Assembly (NCBI RefSeq): GCF_026341125.1
Contig: NZ_JAPEOR010000003.1
Location: 1,740,665-1,804,664, forward strand
DNA: 64,000 bases
Source: Streptomyces sp. NBC_01142
GTDB taxonomy: Bacteria; Actinomycetota; Actinomycetes; Streptomycetales; Streptomycetaceae
Reading direction: 5' to 3'
Shown here piece by piece: positions 44,684 through 53,577 of the stretch. How positions within the stretch are numbered: the stretch's first letter is position 1; each line of letters begins with the position of its first letter. Below the pieces are notes generated by a model. The model was not told the origin of the DNA, did not search any database, and saw only the letters and a program-made list of their open reading frames with translations. The position numbers were made by a program, and so were the translations under genes.

Positions 44684-44858
44684 GCGTGAGGTCACGGCGA
44701 GTTCGGTGACGTCCGCGTACGTGTAACCGTCGTCCACAGGCGGCCGAACGGGGCAACGCGCGGGGAAGAAACACCCGGAAATCTGCTGGCATCGAGGGCG
44801 GTCGAGGCTCCTGCCTGTGAGCGGGACACCAGGTTCCGCCTGACAAGGGACACGTGAC

Positions 44859-45086
44859 ATGCACGATGCACCTTCCCCTGTGCCGAAGCCATCGCACCCT
44901 GCATTGTCTCCGCGGGAACAGCAGGTCCTGCGGCACATCGCAGAGGGACGTACCTACGCCGGGACAGCCCGCCGTATCGGCATCTCGGTGCACACCGTTG
45001 ACGGCTACCTTCGCAGGATCCGGGCCAAATTCGACGTCCACACCCAGGCAGAACTCATCCGGCTGGCTCTGGCGTTCGAGCTGTAG
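44859..45086 (+). CDS. Stand-alone LuxR-type helix-turn-helix protein
   Basis: 75 aa. Almost the whole protein is the LuxR C-terminal DNA-binding domain: HPALSPREQQVLRHIAEGRT, GTARRIGISVHTVDGYLRRI, RAKFDVHTQAELIRLAL. The start is ATG 44859 after an AAGGGACACGTGAC leader. No receiver or ligand domain is present, so it acts alone or with a partner, like GerE. It lies directly downstream of the ECF sigma gene. Confidence 0.88.
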   Translation: MHDAPSPVPKPSHPALSPREQQVLRHIAEGRTYAGTARRIGISVHTVDGYLRRIRAKFDVHTQAELIRLALAFEL

Positions 45087-45149
45087 CGGCGGCCTTGCGA
45101 CCCAGGGGCCTCATAGCCCCTGGGCCGACCCAACCGGACGGCTGCGACA

Positions 45150-45563
45150 TCAACGTCCGGGGCAAGCGGTCAGAAGTCCATCGGGCGACCGGCGTGACCT
45201 GCGAACCTCACGGGTGTACGCGAAGAACATCGCGAAGCCGCTGAGTATGCCCTCCGTCACCACATGATCCGGACCCAAGGCGGCCCCGGCGAGGTGGAGC
45301 GCCATACGCAAGAGCGCCGCGGCCCTGGCACGCCGGCCCCGGGCCCGCAGCGGCGCCGCCGAACGCAGGAACCCGCCCGGATGCCGCCGAGCCGTCTCGC
45401 GCAAGGTGAGAAACGCCTGCACGCCCGCCACGATCATGATGACCGCAACGCTGTGCGATGCCGTGGCGGTGAAGTCTGCGGCGGTCCAGGCGGCCTCGAC
45501 GGCGACACTGCGCAAGGAGGCCGAGACGAGGCGGGAGCTTCGGGTCGTCCGCGGTGTCATCAT
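45150..45563 (-). CDS. Small membrane-associated hypothetical protein
   Basis: 137 aa from ATG 45563 (GGAGGTGG upstream; a second ATG follows). A hydrophobic segment (FTATASHSVAVIMIVAGVQA) and a later weak one (LLRMALHLAGAALGPDHV) are separated by a very basic stretch (RARGRRARAAA). No family is recognised. The gene faces the LuxR-type gene tail to tail and lies downstream of the HATPase gene on the same strand. Confidence 0.5.
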   Translation of the reverse strand: MMTPRTTRSSRLVSASLRSVAVEAAWTAADFTATASHSVAVIMIVAGVQAFLTLRETARRHPGGFLRSAAPLRARGRRARAAALLRMALHLAGAALGPDHVVTEGILSGFAMFFAYTREVRRSRRSPDGLLTACPGR

Positions 45564-45800
45564 CGAGACCACCTCCTGCGCTCCGGCGGGGCCTTTCGTC
45601 CCGCTACACAGGTGAGAGCCGGGGCAGGCAGGAAGACCAACACAAAATGCCGGGGAATCTCCGCCGCTCGTCGCCGGCAGGGACACCAGCAGCGGCACGG
45701 GCGGCCCGCTCATCCCCCCGACCGGCGACAGCCCGCAGGTGGCCGGTGGCACGGCCGTTCACCCAGCGGCTCCGGACGGCGACCCCCGGCCGCCACACGC

Positions 45801-46265
45801 TCAACAGGGCCGGATGTTCGTGACACGGAGGCCTACGCGGACGCGGCGGCCCTCGTCGCTGTCGTGGATCTCGGTCCAGAGCGCGAGGAACTCGACGATT
45901 CCCGTGCCGCGGCCATGCTCATCGGGGGCGATATCGGCCCGCGGGGCCTGCTTCGCGACCGCAGGGCCCGAGTCGGCGACGGCAATGAGCAGCATGTCTT
46001 CGTCGAGGACCAGGAGGAGGGTCATGTCGGCATGGCCGTGCTGGACGGCGTTCGCCACCAGCTCGTCCACGACGAGCATGGCCGAGTCCCGCTCGTCCTC
46101 GGCGACCCCCCACCGGACGAGCAGATCGTCGGTGAAGTGGCGGGAGACGGGAACGGACACCTCCTGCGAGGGGAGGGTGAGGACAGCCTGCCGGGCGGTG
46201 TGCCGGAGGGAAGCTGACGTCGGCACCCGACGGGTCAGAGTGTCCGACGGTCCGGAGAGGAGCAT
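45801..46265 (-). CDS. Anti-sigma-type ATP-binding protein (HATPase_c_2)
   Basis: 154 aa from ATG 46265 (AAAGGGGG upstream). The Bergerat fold motifs of RsbW/SpoIIAB-like proteins are visible: AMLVVDELVANAVQHGHADM (N box), VADSGPAV (G1) and DEHGRGTGIVEFLALW (G2). It would bind ATP and either phosphorylate an antagonist or sequester a sigma factor; in Streptomyces many such proteins lack a known partner. The ECF-sigma gene is 1.1 kb away, but ECF factors are not the usual target of this family. Confidence 0.9.
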   Translation of the reverse strand: MLLSGPSDTLTRRVPTSASLRHTARQAVLTLPSQEVSVPVSRHFTDDLLVRWGVAEDERDSAMLVVDELVANAVQHGHADMTLLLVLDEDMLLIAVADSGPAVAKQAPRADIAPDEHGRGTGIVEFLALWTEIHDSDEGRRVRVGLRVTNIRPC

Positions 46266-46518
46266 CGTCGCCCCCTTTCGGAAAGGGATGTGACCGGCGG
46301 GCGGCCCCGATGGAAAACGCCCGTGCCGGTGCTGTCCGACACTGGTGTGAGCCGCGGACGGCACCAGGACCAACACTTTTCGGAAGGCTGCGTTCAGAAC
46401 TTCTCCCGGACTCCCGGAGAGGCTCTGAACGCACACGCGAAAGCACCTCCGGCCGGACGGGAACGAGAACCTCGGTGATCTTCGTTCCCTCCGGGCGAAG
46501 GCGCATCCCGCTGGGCGG

Positions 46519-47241
46519 TCAGACCCTTGACAGCGAGTTCTGCGAGGTCAGGGAGTATCCCAGGGCCTTCTCGATTTCCCGGAGGGCCTTGAGAGACCCG
46601 CAAGCAATCTTGGCCTCATTGCTCAGGCCTCCGATCGCACACGTCCCCTTGATGGCCGAATCCACGGCCTGAGTGCTGAAGTCATAGGTGTACCAGCGCA
46701 GGTTGACCCCCACCGGACGCCAAGCATTGACGAGGTAGTCCTTCACCACGCTGTTGAACAGCATCGCGCTGTTCACCGGCGACGAACCGACCCTCGTTCC
46801 GGCCGCACCACCACGCACCTTCCACTGGCACTTCGGCGCCTTCGACCAGCCCAGGTTAATGCCCCAACTCCGCTTCTCGTAGGTCACGTAGCGCTTGATC
46901 GAAGCGTTGTAGAGAGCGAGCGACTGGTCAAAACGGATCGGACCGGAGGTCCCCTCCGCACCGCACTTCACGAACTTCCACTCCCGCTTGACAGAAGCGC
47001 TCCACTTGAGATTGATGCCCGAATCACGATGTGCGTAGTAGAGGTAGTCCTTCTCACGCTGGTTGTAGAGCGCCAGCATTTCATCGGTCTTGGCTACGCC
47101 GCCGGAGAACTGCAGCGACCACTGCTTGGGCGGCGAGTGGTGTGCGTGCGCCGCGGGGGCATGAACCTGGGATATCGCCGTCGCGGCCATAAGTGTCGCC
47201 AGGACACTGACGAGGGTGCGACGTGACAGGGCTGTAGACAT
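46519..47241 (-). CDS. Secreted three-repeat protein (beta-trefoil-like)
   Basis: 240 aa with a clear signal peptide (TLVSVLATLMAATAISQVHA). The mature part carries three copies of a motif of the form LALYNxxxxxYLxYxxRxxGINLxW: LALYNQREKDYLYYAHRDSG, LALYNASIKRYVTYEKRSWG and MLFNSVVKDYLVNAWRPVG. Three-fold repetition suggests a beta-trefoil or similar binding fold, as found in secreted lectins. No catalytic residues seen. It is a single gene; the 650 bp after it (47242-47894) contain no gene I can support. Confidence 0.65.
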   Translation of the reverse strand: MSTALSRRTLVSVLATLMAATAISQVHAPAAHAHHSPPKQWSLQFSGGVAKTDEMLALYNQREKDYLYYAHRDSGINLKWSASVKREWKFVKCGAEGTSGPIRFDQSLALYNASIKRYVTYEKRSWGINLGWSKAPKCQWKVRGGAAGTRVGSSPVNSAMLFNSVVKDYLVNAWRPVGVNLRWYTYDFSTQAVDSAIKGTCAIGGLSNEAKIACGSLKALREIEKALGYSLTSQNSLSRV

Positions 47242-47894
47242 CTGAAACTCCCCACAATTACCGATCGCCTGGTACGGATTGACTCGATAATGCGTGAACA
47301 GAACAAGCCAGGGAACTCACGAAATATCGGGTCTTGACAAGCGTGCACATCCCAGGGAGGGCAACGCCCGGCTCGCGCCATCGGCAGCCGAGCCGGCCAA
47401 CGGGCTACGCCCGCGGCGGAACGGTCTGCCGGCGCGTCCGCGGCGAGCAGCCGATTCAGTGGAACTCCTCGCGAGGCCGTGACCCTCTCTTACCGGCCTC
47501 CCGGCACCTCCTCCGACCGATGTAGGCCGTGAACTGCCCTCGCTGACAGCCGAGTTGCTCCGACCCGCCACCTGGACGGCCTTCGACGCCGACCAGCACG
47601 ACACCGCTCAGCCGGTGTCGAAGTGCTGTCCCTACGTACAGAGCCAGCCCGCAGGCCCGGGTGTCCGGGGGACGGCGGTTCCACCGTGCGGTCGGCGACA
47701 TAGCACCGTGGCAAGGACTGGGCAGGTTTTTGGAACGTTTGGACGAGGCGGCCGTGCCCCATCGATGCGGCCACTCCGCCGGACTCCGCTCGCACAGGTC
47801 CATGGGGCTGGGAAAGACCAACTTGCCGGTCAGGCCTCACCGAATGCTTCAGGATGGGTATCGCCTTGTCAGGCTGAGCATGCGGGTGGTTGGG

Positions 47895-48197
47895 ATGGCA
47901 GAACTGGTCGTGATGACTGTTGCCGACGGCGAAGGCAGCGCTGTCTTCGAAGTCGAGACCGGCCTGGCCGGGTCGGATCTCGAACTGGCTGCTGACGACG
48001 GTGTGGTGAGACGCGCTGAGACCTCGCTCCGCGAGGCCCTGGCGCGCGTCCGCCCTGCTCTGGTGCAAGTTTCGGAGACCGTCAAAGCACTGCAACCGGA
48101 TGAGGCGGAGATCCAGTTCGGCCTCGAGATCATCAGCGACCTCGGCTCGGACTGCCGCAAGTACGAGCACGTGCGACACATCGGCATCCTCGGCTGA
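47895..48197 (+). CDS. Trypco1-like (CU044_2847-type) protein
   Basis: 100 aa from ATG 47895 (GGTGGTTGGG upstream). The pattern VVMTVADGEGSAVFEVETG, then REALARVRPALVQVSETVKA and PDEAEIQFGLEI matches the trypsin-co-occurring domain family, which often neighbours predicted conflict-type or trypsin-like modules. The end (SDCRKYEHVRHIGILG) lacks the usual beta-strand finish, so the C-terminus may be altered. No trypsin-like or NTPase gene is adjacent in this window. Confidence 0.6.
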   Translation: MAELVVMTVADGEGSAVFEVETGLAGSDLELAADDGVVRRAETSLREALARVRPALVQVSETVKALQPDEAEIQFGLEIISDLGSDCRKYEHVRHIGILG

Positions 48198-48426
48198 CCC
48201 CAGACGCCCCCGCAGTACCCCGCTGCCGGCATCGCGCACCACCACGAAGGGAGCACCCGGTGCACCGGGTATCCACCGGCACCCCGCCGTCCGACGTTGC
48301 GGCGGTGGAGGAACCCCCGGGTCGCCCGTTATTCGCAACGGGGTGGGCTGCCCGCGGCGCTCGACGCCTGGGATCCGTCGAGCGCAGCGCTTCCTATAGA
48401 CCCCTGCACAGCGCCCTGTGGGTGTT

Positions 48427-48432
48427 CTATAG
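48427..48432 (+). promoter_or_regulatory. -10-like TATAGT/CTATAG element of the toxin-antitoxin operon
   Basis: TATAGT ends 7 nt before the antitoxin ATG and no Shine-Dalgarno sequence is present, suggesting a leaderless transcript. The palindromic hexamer CTATAG occurs at 48394 and 48427, 33 bp apart, possibly sites for antitoxin binding. Confidence 0.5.
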
Positions 48433-48439
48433 TGGCGCT

Positions 48440-48724
48440 ATGGCATCGACGACAATTCAGGTTCCGCGGGAGACCCGTGATCACCTCGCCGAGCTCGCGA
48501 AGGAGCGCGGCCTGAGCATCGGCCAGCTCGTCGAGGCCCTGGCCGCCGAGCAGCCGACCGCCGCGCAGCGCGCCGAACGGCTTGCCGCCGACCGGGAAGT
48601 TGTGCGCCGCGAGATCGGTATCGACATCAGCGACGAGGAGTTCGACCAGGCTCCCGACGTACTCGGCAACATCTACAAGATCGCCGCCGAGAAGGCCCGG
48701 ACCGCCAGAGGCACCGCCGCGTGA
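48440..48724 (+). CDS. Ribbon-helix-helix-type antitoxin
   Basis: 94 aa from ATG 48440. The N-terminus STTIQVPRETRDHLAELAKE, then RGLSIGQLVEALAAE is a ribbon-helix-helix DNA-binding domain; the C-terminal acidic part (IDISDEEFDQAPDVLGNIYK) would bind the toxin. The stop TGA overlaps the GTG of the toxin (GTGA). Only the last 29 codons of this gene occur again, at 50920-51008, in the second copy of the tandem unit. Confidence 0.85.
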   Translation: MASTTIQVPRETRDHLAELAKERGLSIGQLVEALAAEQPTAAQRAERLAADREVVRREIGIDISDEEFDQAPDVLGNIYKIAAEKARTARGTAA

Positions 48725-49119
48725 TCATCCTCGACACCAGCGCCGTCAAAGCGCTCGCCGGCGGCCACAAAACGCTGAACCTGCTCGCGGGCAACATGGC
48801 CCACACACCCGGCGACCGCCTCAGCGTCCCCGCCCTGTGCCTCATGCAGGCCGAAGCAGAGGAGGAGAGCCTCGCCCGCCGCCTGCTCGCCTTCTCCTCC
48901 GTCGTCATCGACAGCCTCGACACCATCGCCGCCGTGAGCGTCGGCACGATGATCCGCGACGGCTACGGCGGCCCGGACACCTGCCACGCCCTGTACTGCG
49001 CACTGCCCCGCCCGGAGTTCACCGGCCTGTCGATCCTGCTGACCGGCAACGAAGACGCCTACCCGCCCGGCGTGGTCACCGTCGACATCGACTCGCCCGG
49101 CATGCTGGGCTTCCACTGA
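48721..49119 (+). CDS. PIN-like toxin, copy 1
   Basis: 132 aa from GTG 48721, overlapping the antitoxin stop by 4 nt. PIN-domain acids are in the right places: ILDTSAVKALAGG (first Asp), QAEAEEESL (Glu), GPDTCHALYCAL (second Asp) and LLTGNEDAY (C-terminal acid region). It probably cleaves RNA; the ribbon-helix-helix partner would neutralise it. The toxin gene ends in an ACGCGTC heptamer that also flanks the following IS110. Confidence 0.82.
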   Translation: MIILDTSAVKALAGGHKTLNLLAGNMAHTPGDRLSVPALCLMQAEAEEESLARRLLAFSSVVIDSLDTIAAVSVGTMIRDGYGGPDTCHALYCALPRPEFTGLSILLTGNEDAYPPGVVTVDIDSPGMLGFH

Positions 49120-49125
49120 CGCGTC

Positions 49126-49584
49126 GGCAAAGCCTCTGCCGTGAGCATCGTGTCCAGCGCGTCGCACCAAGCCGGGGTACTTCCGGCGCAGCTACCGAGG
49201 TAGATACCGGAAGGCACCGGTACCGGCGCAGCTTCCGGCGCAAGTACCGGCACCCGCGCGACGCGATTGGTATTTCCACAGGTCAGCGATCCAGCGCACC
49301 TTCGGTGCGCGCCGGGGGCGTGGTAAATGCCGTGGCGTGCGCCGGAGGTGCTTCTGTCTGCCCTGACGTGGGCTGATGCCGGTCCGGGATGCTGGAGCGG
49401 TTCGTTCCGGCCGAAACCGATGCCTCTGTGATGCCGGTGAGCTCGCAGGTCAGCGTGGTGCTGGGGACCGTCCACGGGAACCGTGGAGTGTTGCTGCGAA
49501 GCACGTGCGTCAGAATTCCTGATCCACCCTGGTCCTCCCGGAACGGCGTACGACGGGTCCGTCCGCCAGGGAGGGAGCAAGGCC
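49126..49584 (+). ncRNA. Candidate bridge RNA region of IS110 copy 1
   Basis: IS110-group elements produce a structured non-coding RNA from the non-coding end next to the recombinase that guides target and donor recognition. This 459-bp stretch has repeated structured words (TACCGGCGCAGCTTCCGGCGCAAG-like blocks around 49190-49250) and no gene. I infer its function from the family; the target-binding loops were not folded here. Confidence 0.4.
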
Positions 49585-50829
49585 GTGGACGTACTGCACG
49601 AACGCTGCGCCGGCCTCGACATCAGCAAGAAGGACGCCAAGGTCTGCGTCCGCACCCCGAGTACGAAGCGGCGGGGGTCCTTCACGACCGAGACCACGAC
49701 GTGGGGATCAACGACGAACGCGGTCCTGGATCTGCGGGACCATCTGCTCGCCGCACAGGTGACGCTGGTAGTGATCGAGGCGACCAGTGACTACTGGAAG
49801 CCCTTCTACTACGTGCTGACCGAGGGCCTGGACGTGGTCCTGGTCAACGCGCGGCAGGTCAAGAACCTACCCGGCCGCAAGACGGACGTCTCGGACGCGG
49901 CCTGGCTGGCCCAGCTCGGCGCCCACGGCCTGGTCAGGCCCTCCTTCGTGCCGCCCGAGCCGGTCCGCGAACTGCGCGACCTGACCCGGGCCCGGACCAC
50001 CGCCACCCGTGAACGCGGCCGTGTGGTCCAGCGGCTGGAGAAACTCCTGGAGGACACCGGCATCAAACTCTCCGCGGTCGCCTCCGACATCATGGGCGTC
50101 TCCGGCCGGGCCATGCTCGAAGCCCTCATCCGCGGCGAAGCCGACCCGCGGGTCCTCGCGGACCTGGCCAAACGCAAGCTCCGCAACAAGATCCCCGAAC
50201 TCACCGAGGCCCTGACCGGACGGTTCCGCGAGCACCACGCGTTCCTGGCCCGACTGTATCTGGATCAGTACGACCAGCTCACCACGATGATCGACCAGCT
50301 CACCGGACGCATCGAGGAGGCGATGGCCCCCTTTCGTGGCGCCCTCGACCTCCTCGACACCATCCCCGGCATCAACCAGGCCACCGCCGAAGTGATCATC
50401 GCGGAGACCGGCGGGGACATGACCCGGTTCGCCTCCGCCAAACACCTCGCGTCCTGGGCCGGGGTCTGCCCCGGCCACCACGAGTCCGCCGGCCGTACCA
50501 AGAACACGAAGGTCCGGCCCGGCAACCCCTATCTCAAAGGCGCCCTCGGCCTCGCGGCATTCGGCGCTGTGAGAACCAAGGACACCTACCTGCAGGCCCG
50601 TTACAAGCGGCTGACCGCCCGCCGCGGCCCGCTCCGGGCACTGGTCGCCGTCGAGCACTCGATCATCACCGCGATCTGGCACATGCTCACCGACAACGTC
50701 GCCTACCAGGAACTCGGCGGCACCTACTTCACCCAACGCGACCCCGAACGCGCCACCCGCCGAGCCATCACCCAGCTCAACCAGCTCGGCTACACCGTCA
50801 CCCTCAACCCGAGGGAGAACGCAGCCTGA
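49585..50829 (+). CDS. IS110-family transposase (DEDD recombinase), copy 1
   Basis: 414 aa from GTG 49585 (GGAGGGAGC upstream). The N-terminal RuvC-like domain begins VDVLHERCAGLDISKKDAKV, with the DEDD acids in GLDISK, VVIEATSDYWK and KTDVSDAAWLAQL. The C-terminal Tnp domain has the helix-hairpin-helix LLDTIPGINQATAEVIIAET and the conserved ASWAGVCPGHHESAG, followed by NPYLKGAL, with the serine. Length and motifs are complete, so the element is probably active. Confidence 0.92.
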   Translation: MDVLHERCAGLDISKKDAKVCVRTPSTKRRGSFTTETTTWGSTTNAVLDLRDHLLAAQVTLVVIEATSDYWKPFYYVLTEGLDVVLVNARQVKNLPGRKTDVSDAAWLAQLGAHGLVRPSFVPPEPVRELRDLTRARTTATRERGRVVQRLEKLLEDTGIKLSAVASDIMGVSGRAMLEALIRGEADPRVLADLAKRKLRNKIPELTEALTGRFREHHAFLARLYLDQYDQLTTMIDQLTGRIEEAMAPFRGALDLLDTIPGINQATAEVIIAETGGDMTRFASAKHLASWAGVCPGHHESAGRTKNTKVRPGNPYLKGALGLAAFGAVRTKDTYLQARYKRLTARRGPLRALVAVEHSIITAIWHMLTDNVAYQELGGTYFTQRDPERATRRAITQLNQLGYTVTLNPRENAA

Positions 50830-51004
50830 CCGACAGCCCCGAACACCCGGCAGCCCTCCACGGCCACCGGGCACCCAGTCCTGCCCACACCCACCCTGAC
50901 CTGCTGCTATTTACGCGTCAGGAGTTCGACCAGGCTCCCGACGTACTCGGCAACATCTACAAGATCGCCGCCGAGAAGGCCCGGACCGCCAGAGGCACCG
51001 CCGC

Positions 51005-51403
51005 GTGATCATCCTCGACACCAGCGCCGTCAAAGCGCTCGCCGGCGGCCACAAAACGCTGAACCTGCTCGCGGGCAACATGGCCCACACACCCGGCGAC
51101 CGCCTCAGCGTCCCCGCCCTGTGCCTCATGCAGGCCGAAGCAGAGGAGGAGAGCCTCGCCCGCCGCCTGCTCGCCTTCTCCTCCGTCGTCATCGACAGCC
51201 TCGACACCATCGCCGCCGTGAGCGTCGGCACGATGATCCGCGACGGCTACGGCGGCCCGGACACCTGCCACGCCCTGTACTGCGCACTGCCCCGCCCGGA
51301 GTTCACCGGCCTGTCGATCCTGCTGACCGGCAACGAAGACGCCTACCCGCCCGGCGTGGTCACCGTCGACATCGACTCGCCCGGCATGCTGGGCTTCCAC
51401 TGA
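51005..51403 (+). CDS. PIN-like toxin, copy 2 (without intact antitoxin)
   Basis: Identical in protein sequence to the toxin at 48721. Its upstream partner is only a 29-codon antitoxin tail that has lost start, promoter and DNA-binding domain, so this copy has no own antitoxin and probably no promoter unless it is driven from the IS110 upstream. The antitoxin from copy 1 could neutralise both toxins. Confidence 0.82.
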   Translation: MIILDTSAVKALAGGHKTLNLLAGNMAHTPGDRLSVPALCLMQAEAEEESLARRLLAFSSVVIDSLDTIAAVSVGTMIRDGYGGPDTCHALYCALPRPEFTGLSILLTGNEDAYPPGVVTVDIDSPGMLGFH

Positions 51404-51409
51404 CGCGTC

Positions 51410-51868
51410 GGCAAAGCCTCTGCCGTGAGCATCGTGTCCAGCGCGTCGCACCAAGCCGGGGTACTTCCGGCGCAGCTACCGAGGTAGATACCGGAAGGCA
51501 CCGGTACCGGCGCAGCTTCCGGCGCAAGTACCGGCACCCGCGCGACGCGATTGGTATTTCCACAGGTCAGCGATCCAGCGCACCTTCGGTGCGCGCCGGG
51601 GGCGTGGTAAATGCCGTGGCGTGCGCCGGAGGTGCTTCTGTCTGCCCTGACGTGGGCTGATGCCGGTCCGGGATGCTGGAGCGGTTCGTTCCGGCCGAAA
51701 CCGATGCCTCTGTGATGCCGGTGAGCTCGCAGGTCAGCGTGGTGCTGGGGACCGTCCACGGGAACCGTGGAGTGTTGCTGCGAAGCACGTGCGTCAGAAT
51801 TCCTGATCCACCCTGGTCCTCCCGGAACGGCGTACGACGGGTCCGTCCGCCAGGGAGGGAGCAAGGCC
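51410..51868 (+). ncRNA. Candidate bridge RNA region of IS110 copy 2
   Basis: Exact second copy of the non-coding left part described at 49126, by offset and word-for-word comparison of the rows. Confidence 0.4.
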
Positions 51869-53113
51869 GTGGACGTACTGCACGAACGCTGCGCCGGCCT
51901 CGACATCAGCAAGAAGGACGCCAAGGTCTGCGTCCGCACCCCGAGTACGAAGCGGCGGGGGTCCTTCACGACCGAGACCACGACGTGGGGATCAACGACG
52001 AACGCGGTCCTGGATCTGCGGGACCATCTGCTCGCCGCACAGGTGACGCTGGTAGTGATCGAGGCGACCAGTGACTACTGGAAGCCCTTCTACTACGTGC
52101 TGACCGAGGGCCTGGACGTGGTCCTGGTCAACGCGCGGCAGGTCAAGAACCTACCCGGCCGCAAGACGGACGTCTCGGACGCGGCCTGGCTGGCCCAGCT
52201 CGGCGCCCACGGCCTGGTCAGGCCCTCCTTCGTGCCGCCCGAGCCGGTCCGCGAACTGCGCGACCTGACCCGGGCCCGGACCACCGCCACCCGTGAACGC
52301 GGCCGTGTGGTCCAGCGGCTGGAGAAACTCCTGGAGGACACCGGCATCAAACTCTCCGCGGTCGCCTCCGACATCATGGGCGTCTCCGGCCGGGCCATGC
52401 TCGAAGCCCTCATCCGCGGCGAAGCCGACCCGCGGGTCCTCGCGGACCTGGCCAAACGCAAGCTCCGCAACAAGATCCCCGAACTCACCGAGGCCCTGAC
52501 CGGACGGTTCCGCGAGCACCACGCGTTCCTGGCCCGACTGTATCTGGATCAGTACGACCAGCTCACCACGATGATCGACCAGCTCACCGGACGCATCGAG
52601 GAGGCGATGGCCCCCTTTCGTGGCGCCCTCGACCTCCTCGACACCATCCCCGGCATCAACCAGGCCACCGCCGAAGTGATCATCGCGGAGACCGGCGGGG
52701 ACATGACCCGGTTCGCCTCCGCCAAACACCTCGCGTCCTGGGCCGGGGTCTGCCCCGGCCACCACGAGTCCGCCGGCCGTACCAAGAACACGAAGGTCCG
52801 GCCCGGCAACCCCTATCTCAAAGGCGCCCTCGGCCTCGCGGCATTCGGCGCTGTGAGAACCAAGGACACCTACCTGCAGGCCCGTTACAAGCGGCTGACC
52901 GCCCGCCGCGGCCCGCTCCGGGCACTGGTCGCCGTCGAGCACTCGATCATCACCGCGATCTGGCACATGCTCACCGACAACGTCGCCTACCAGGAACTCG
53001 GCGGCACCTACTTCACCCAACGCGACCCCGAACGCGCCACCCGCCGAGCCATCACCCAGCTCAACCAGCTCGGCTACACCGTCACCCTCAACCCGAGGGA
53101 GAACGCAGCCTGA
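51869..53113 (+). CDS. IS110-family transposase (DEDD recombinase), copy 2
   Basis: Second, identical copy of the 414-aa recombinase at 49585, with the same GTG start and ribosome-binding site. All motifs described for copy 1 are intact. Confidence 0.92.
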   Translation: MDVLHERCAGLDISKKDAKVCVRTPSTKRRGSFTTETTTWGSTTNAVLDLRDHLLAAQVTLVVIEATSDYWKPFYYVLTEGLDVVLVNARQVKNLPGRKTDVSDAAWLAQLGAHGLVRPSFVPPEPVRELRDLTRARTTATRERGRVVQRLEKLLEDTGIKLSAVASDIMGVSGRAMLEALIRGEADPRVLADLAKRKLRNKIPELTEALTGRFREHHAFLARLYLDQYDQLTTMIDQLTGRIEEAMAPFRGALDLLDTIPGINQATAEVIIAETGGDMTRFASAKHLASWAGVCPGHHESAGRTKNTKVRPGNPYLKGALGLAAFGAVRTKDTYLQARYKRLTARRGPLRALVAVEHSIITAIWHMLTDNVAYQELGGTYFTQRDPERATRRAITQLNQLGYTVTLNPRENAA

Positions 53114-53356
53114 CCGACAGCCCCGAACACCCGGCAGCCCTCCACGGCCACCGGGCACCCAGTCCTGCCCACACCCACCCTGACCTGCTGCTATTTACGC
53201 GTCAGAGCCGGTAGGTATCCGGGAAATGGCCGCTGACACCTCATTCTCATACAGGAGAAGAGGACTTCAACTCCTCTCAGCAGGGAGCAGCCCAGCGCAG
53301 CACTCAGGACGGCGGTACCGTGCCAGCGACGATCTCCTGGCTCGTACGCTCGGGCT

Positions 53357-53450
53357 GTGCAGATGCTCCTGGTCCTCCTCGCCGCCTACGGGACCGTCGC
53401 CGGGTTGCTCGTGCCGCCCAGGTCCCCCGCGAAGCGCACCCGTCCGGCAC
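53357..53450 (+). pseudogene. Possible prepilin-peptidase-like N-terminal fragment
   Basis: VQMLLVLLAAYGTVAGLLVP resembles the first membrane helix of actinobacterial prepilin peptidases. The frame then loses protein-like composition within 30 codons. The region 53204-53577 right of the IS110 tandem holds nothing else. Confidence 0.3.
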
Positions 53451-53577
53451 ATCGCCCCCGCTGCAGCAGCGCATCCCGGCACGGCCGCCCGAGAGCCTCC
53501 CGGTTGCGCTCCTGTCGTACGACGTCAGGTTCGCGTATAAACGGCATCCGGCTGCGGCCACTGTGGTCCCTGAAGGG

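Larger units (their letters stand above)
49119..50919 (+). mobile_element. IS110-family element, copy 1
   Basis: The heptamer ACGCGTC occurs at 49119-49125 and 50913-50919 and brackets about 1.8 kb that contains one IS110-type recombinase gene, a 460-bp non-coding left part and a 90-bp right part. There are no long inverted repeats, as usual for IS110 elements. The exact ends are inferred from the heptamer and from the break-points of the tandem duplication. Confidence 0.65.
48636..53203. repeat. Perfect tandem duplication, 2 x 2284 bp
   Basis: Copy 1 is 48636-50919 and copy 2 is 50920-53203, head to tail. Every gene pair inside has the same offset of 2284, and the predicted proteins are identical. 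Each unit contains the antitoxin end (29 codons), the toxin gene and one complete IS110 element. The junction joins the IS right end ACGCGTC to AGGAGTTCG inside the antitoxin gene. The identity indicates a recent event. Confidence 0.9.
51403..53203 (+). mobile_element. IS110-family element, copy 2
   Basis: Same structure as copy 1, offset 2284 bp, again bounded by ACGCGTC (51403-51409 and 53197-53203). The recombinase gene is identical in protein sequence. Right of it the sequence AGAGCCGGTAG begins, which is not part of the repeat. Confidence 0.65.
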
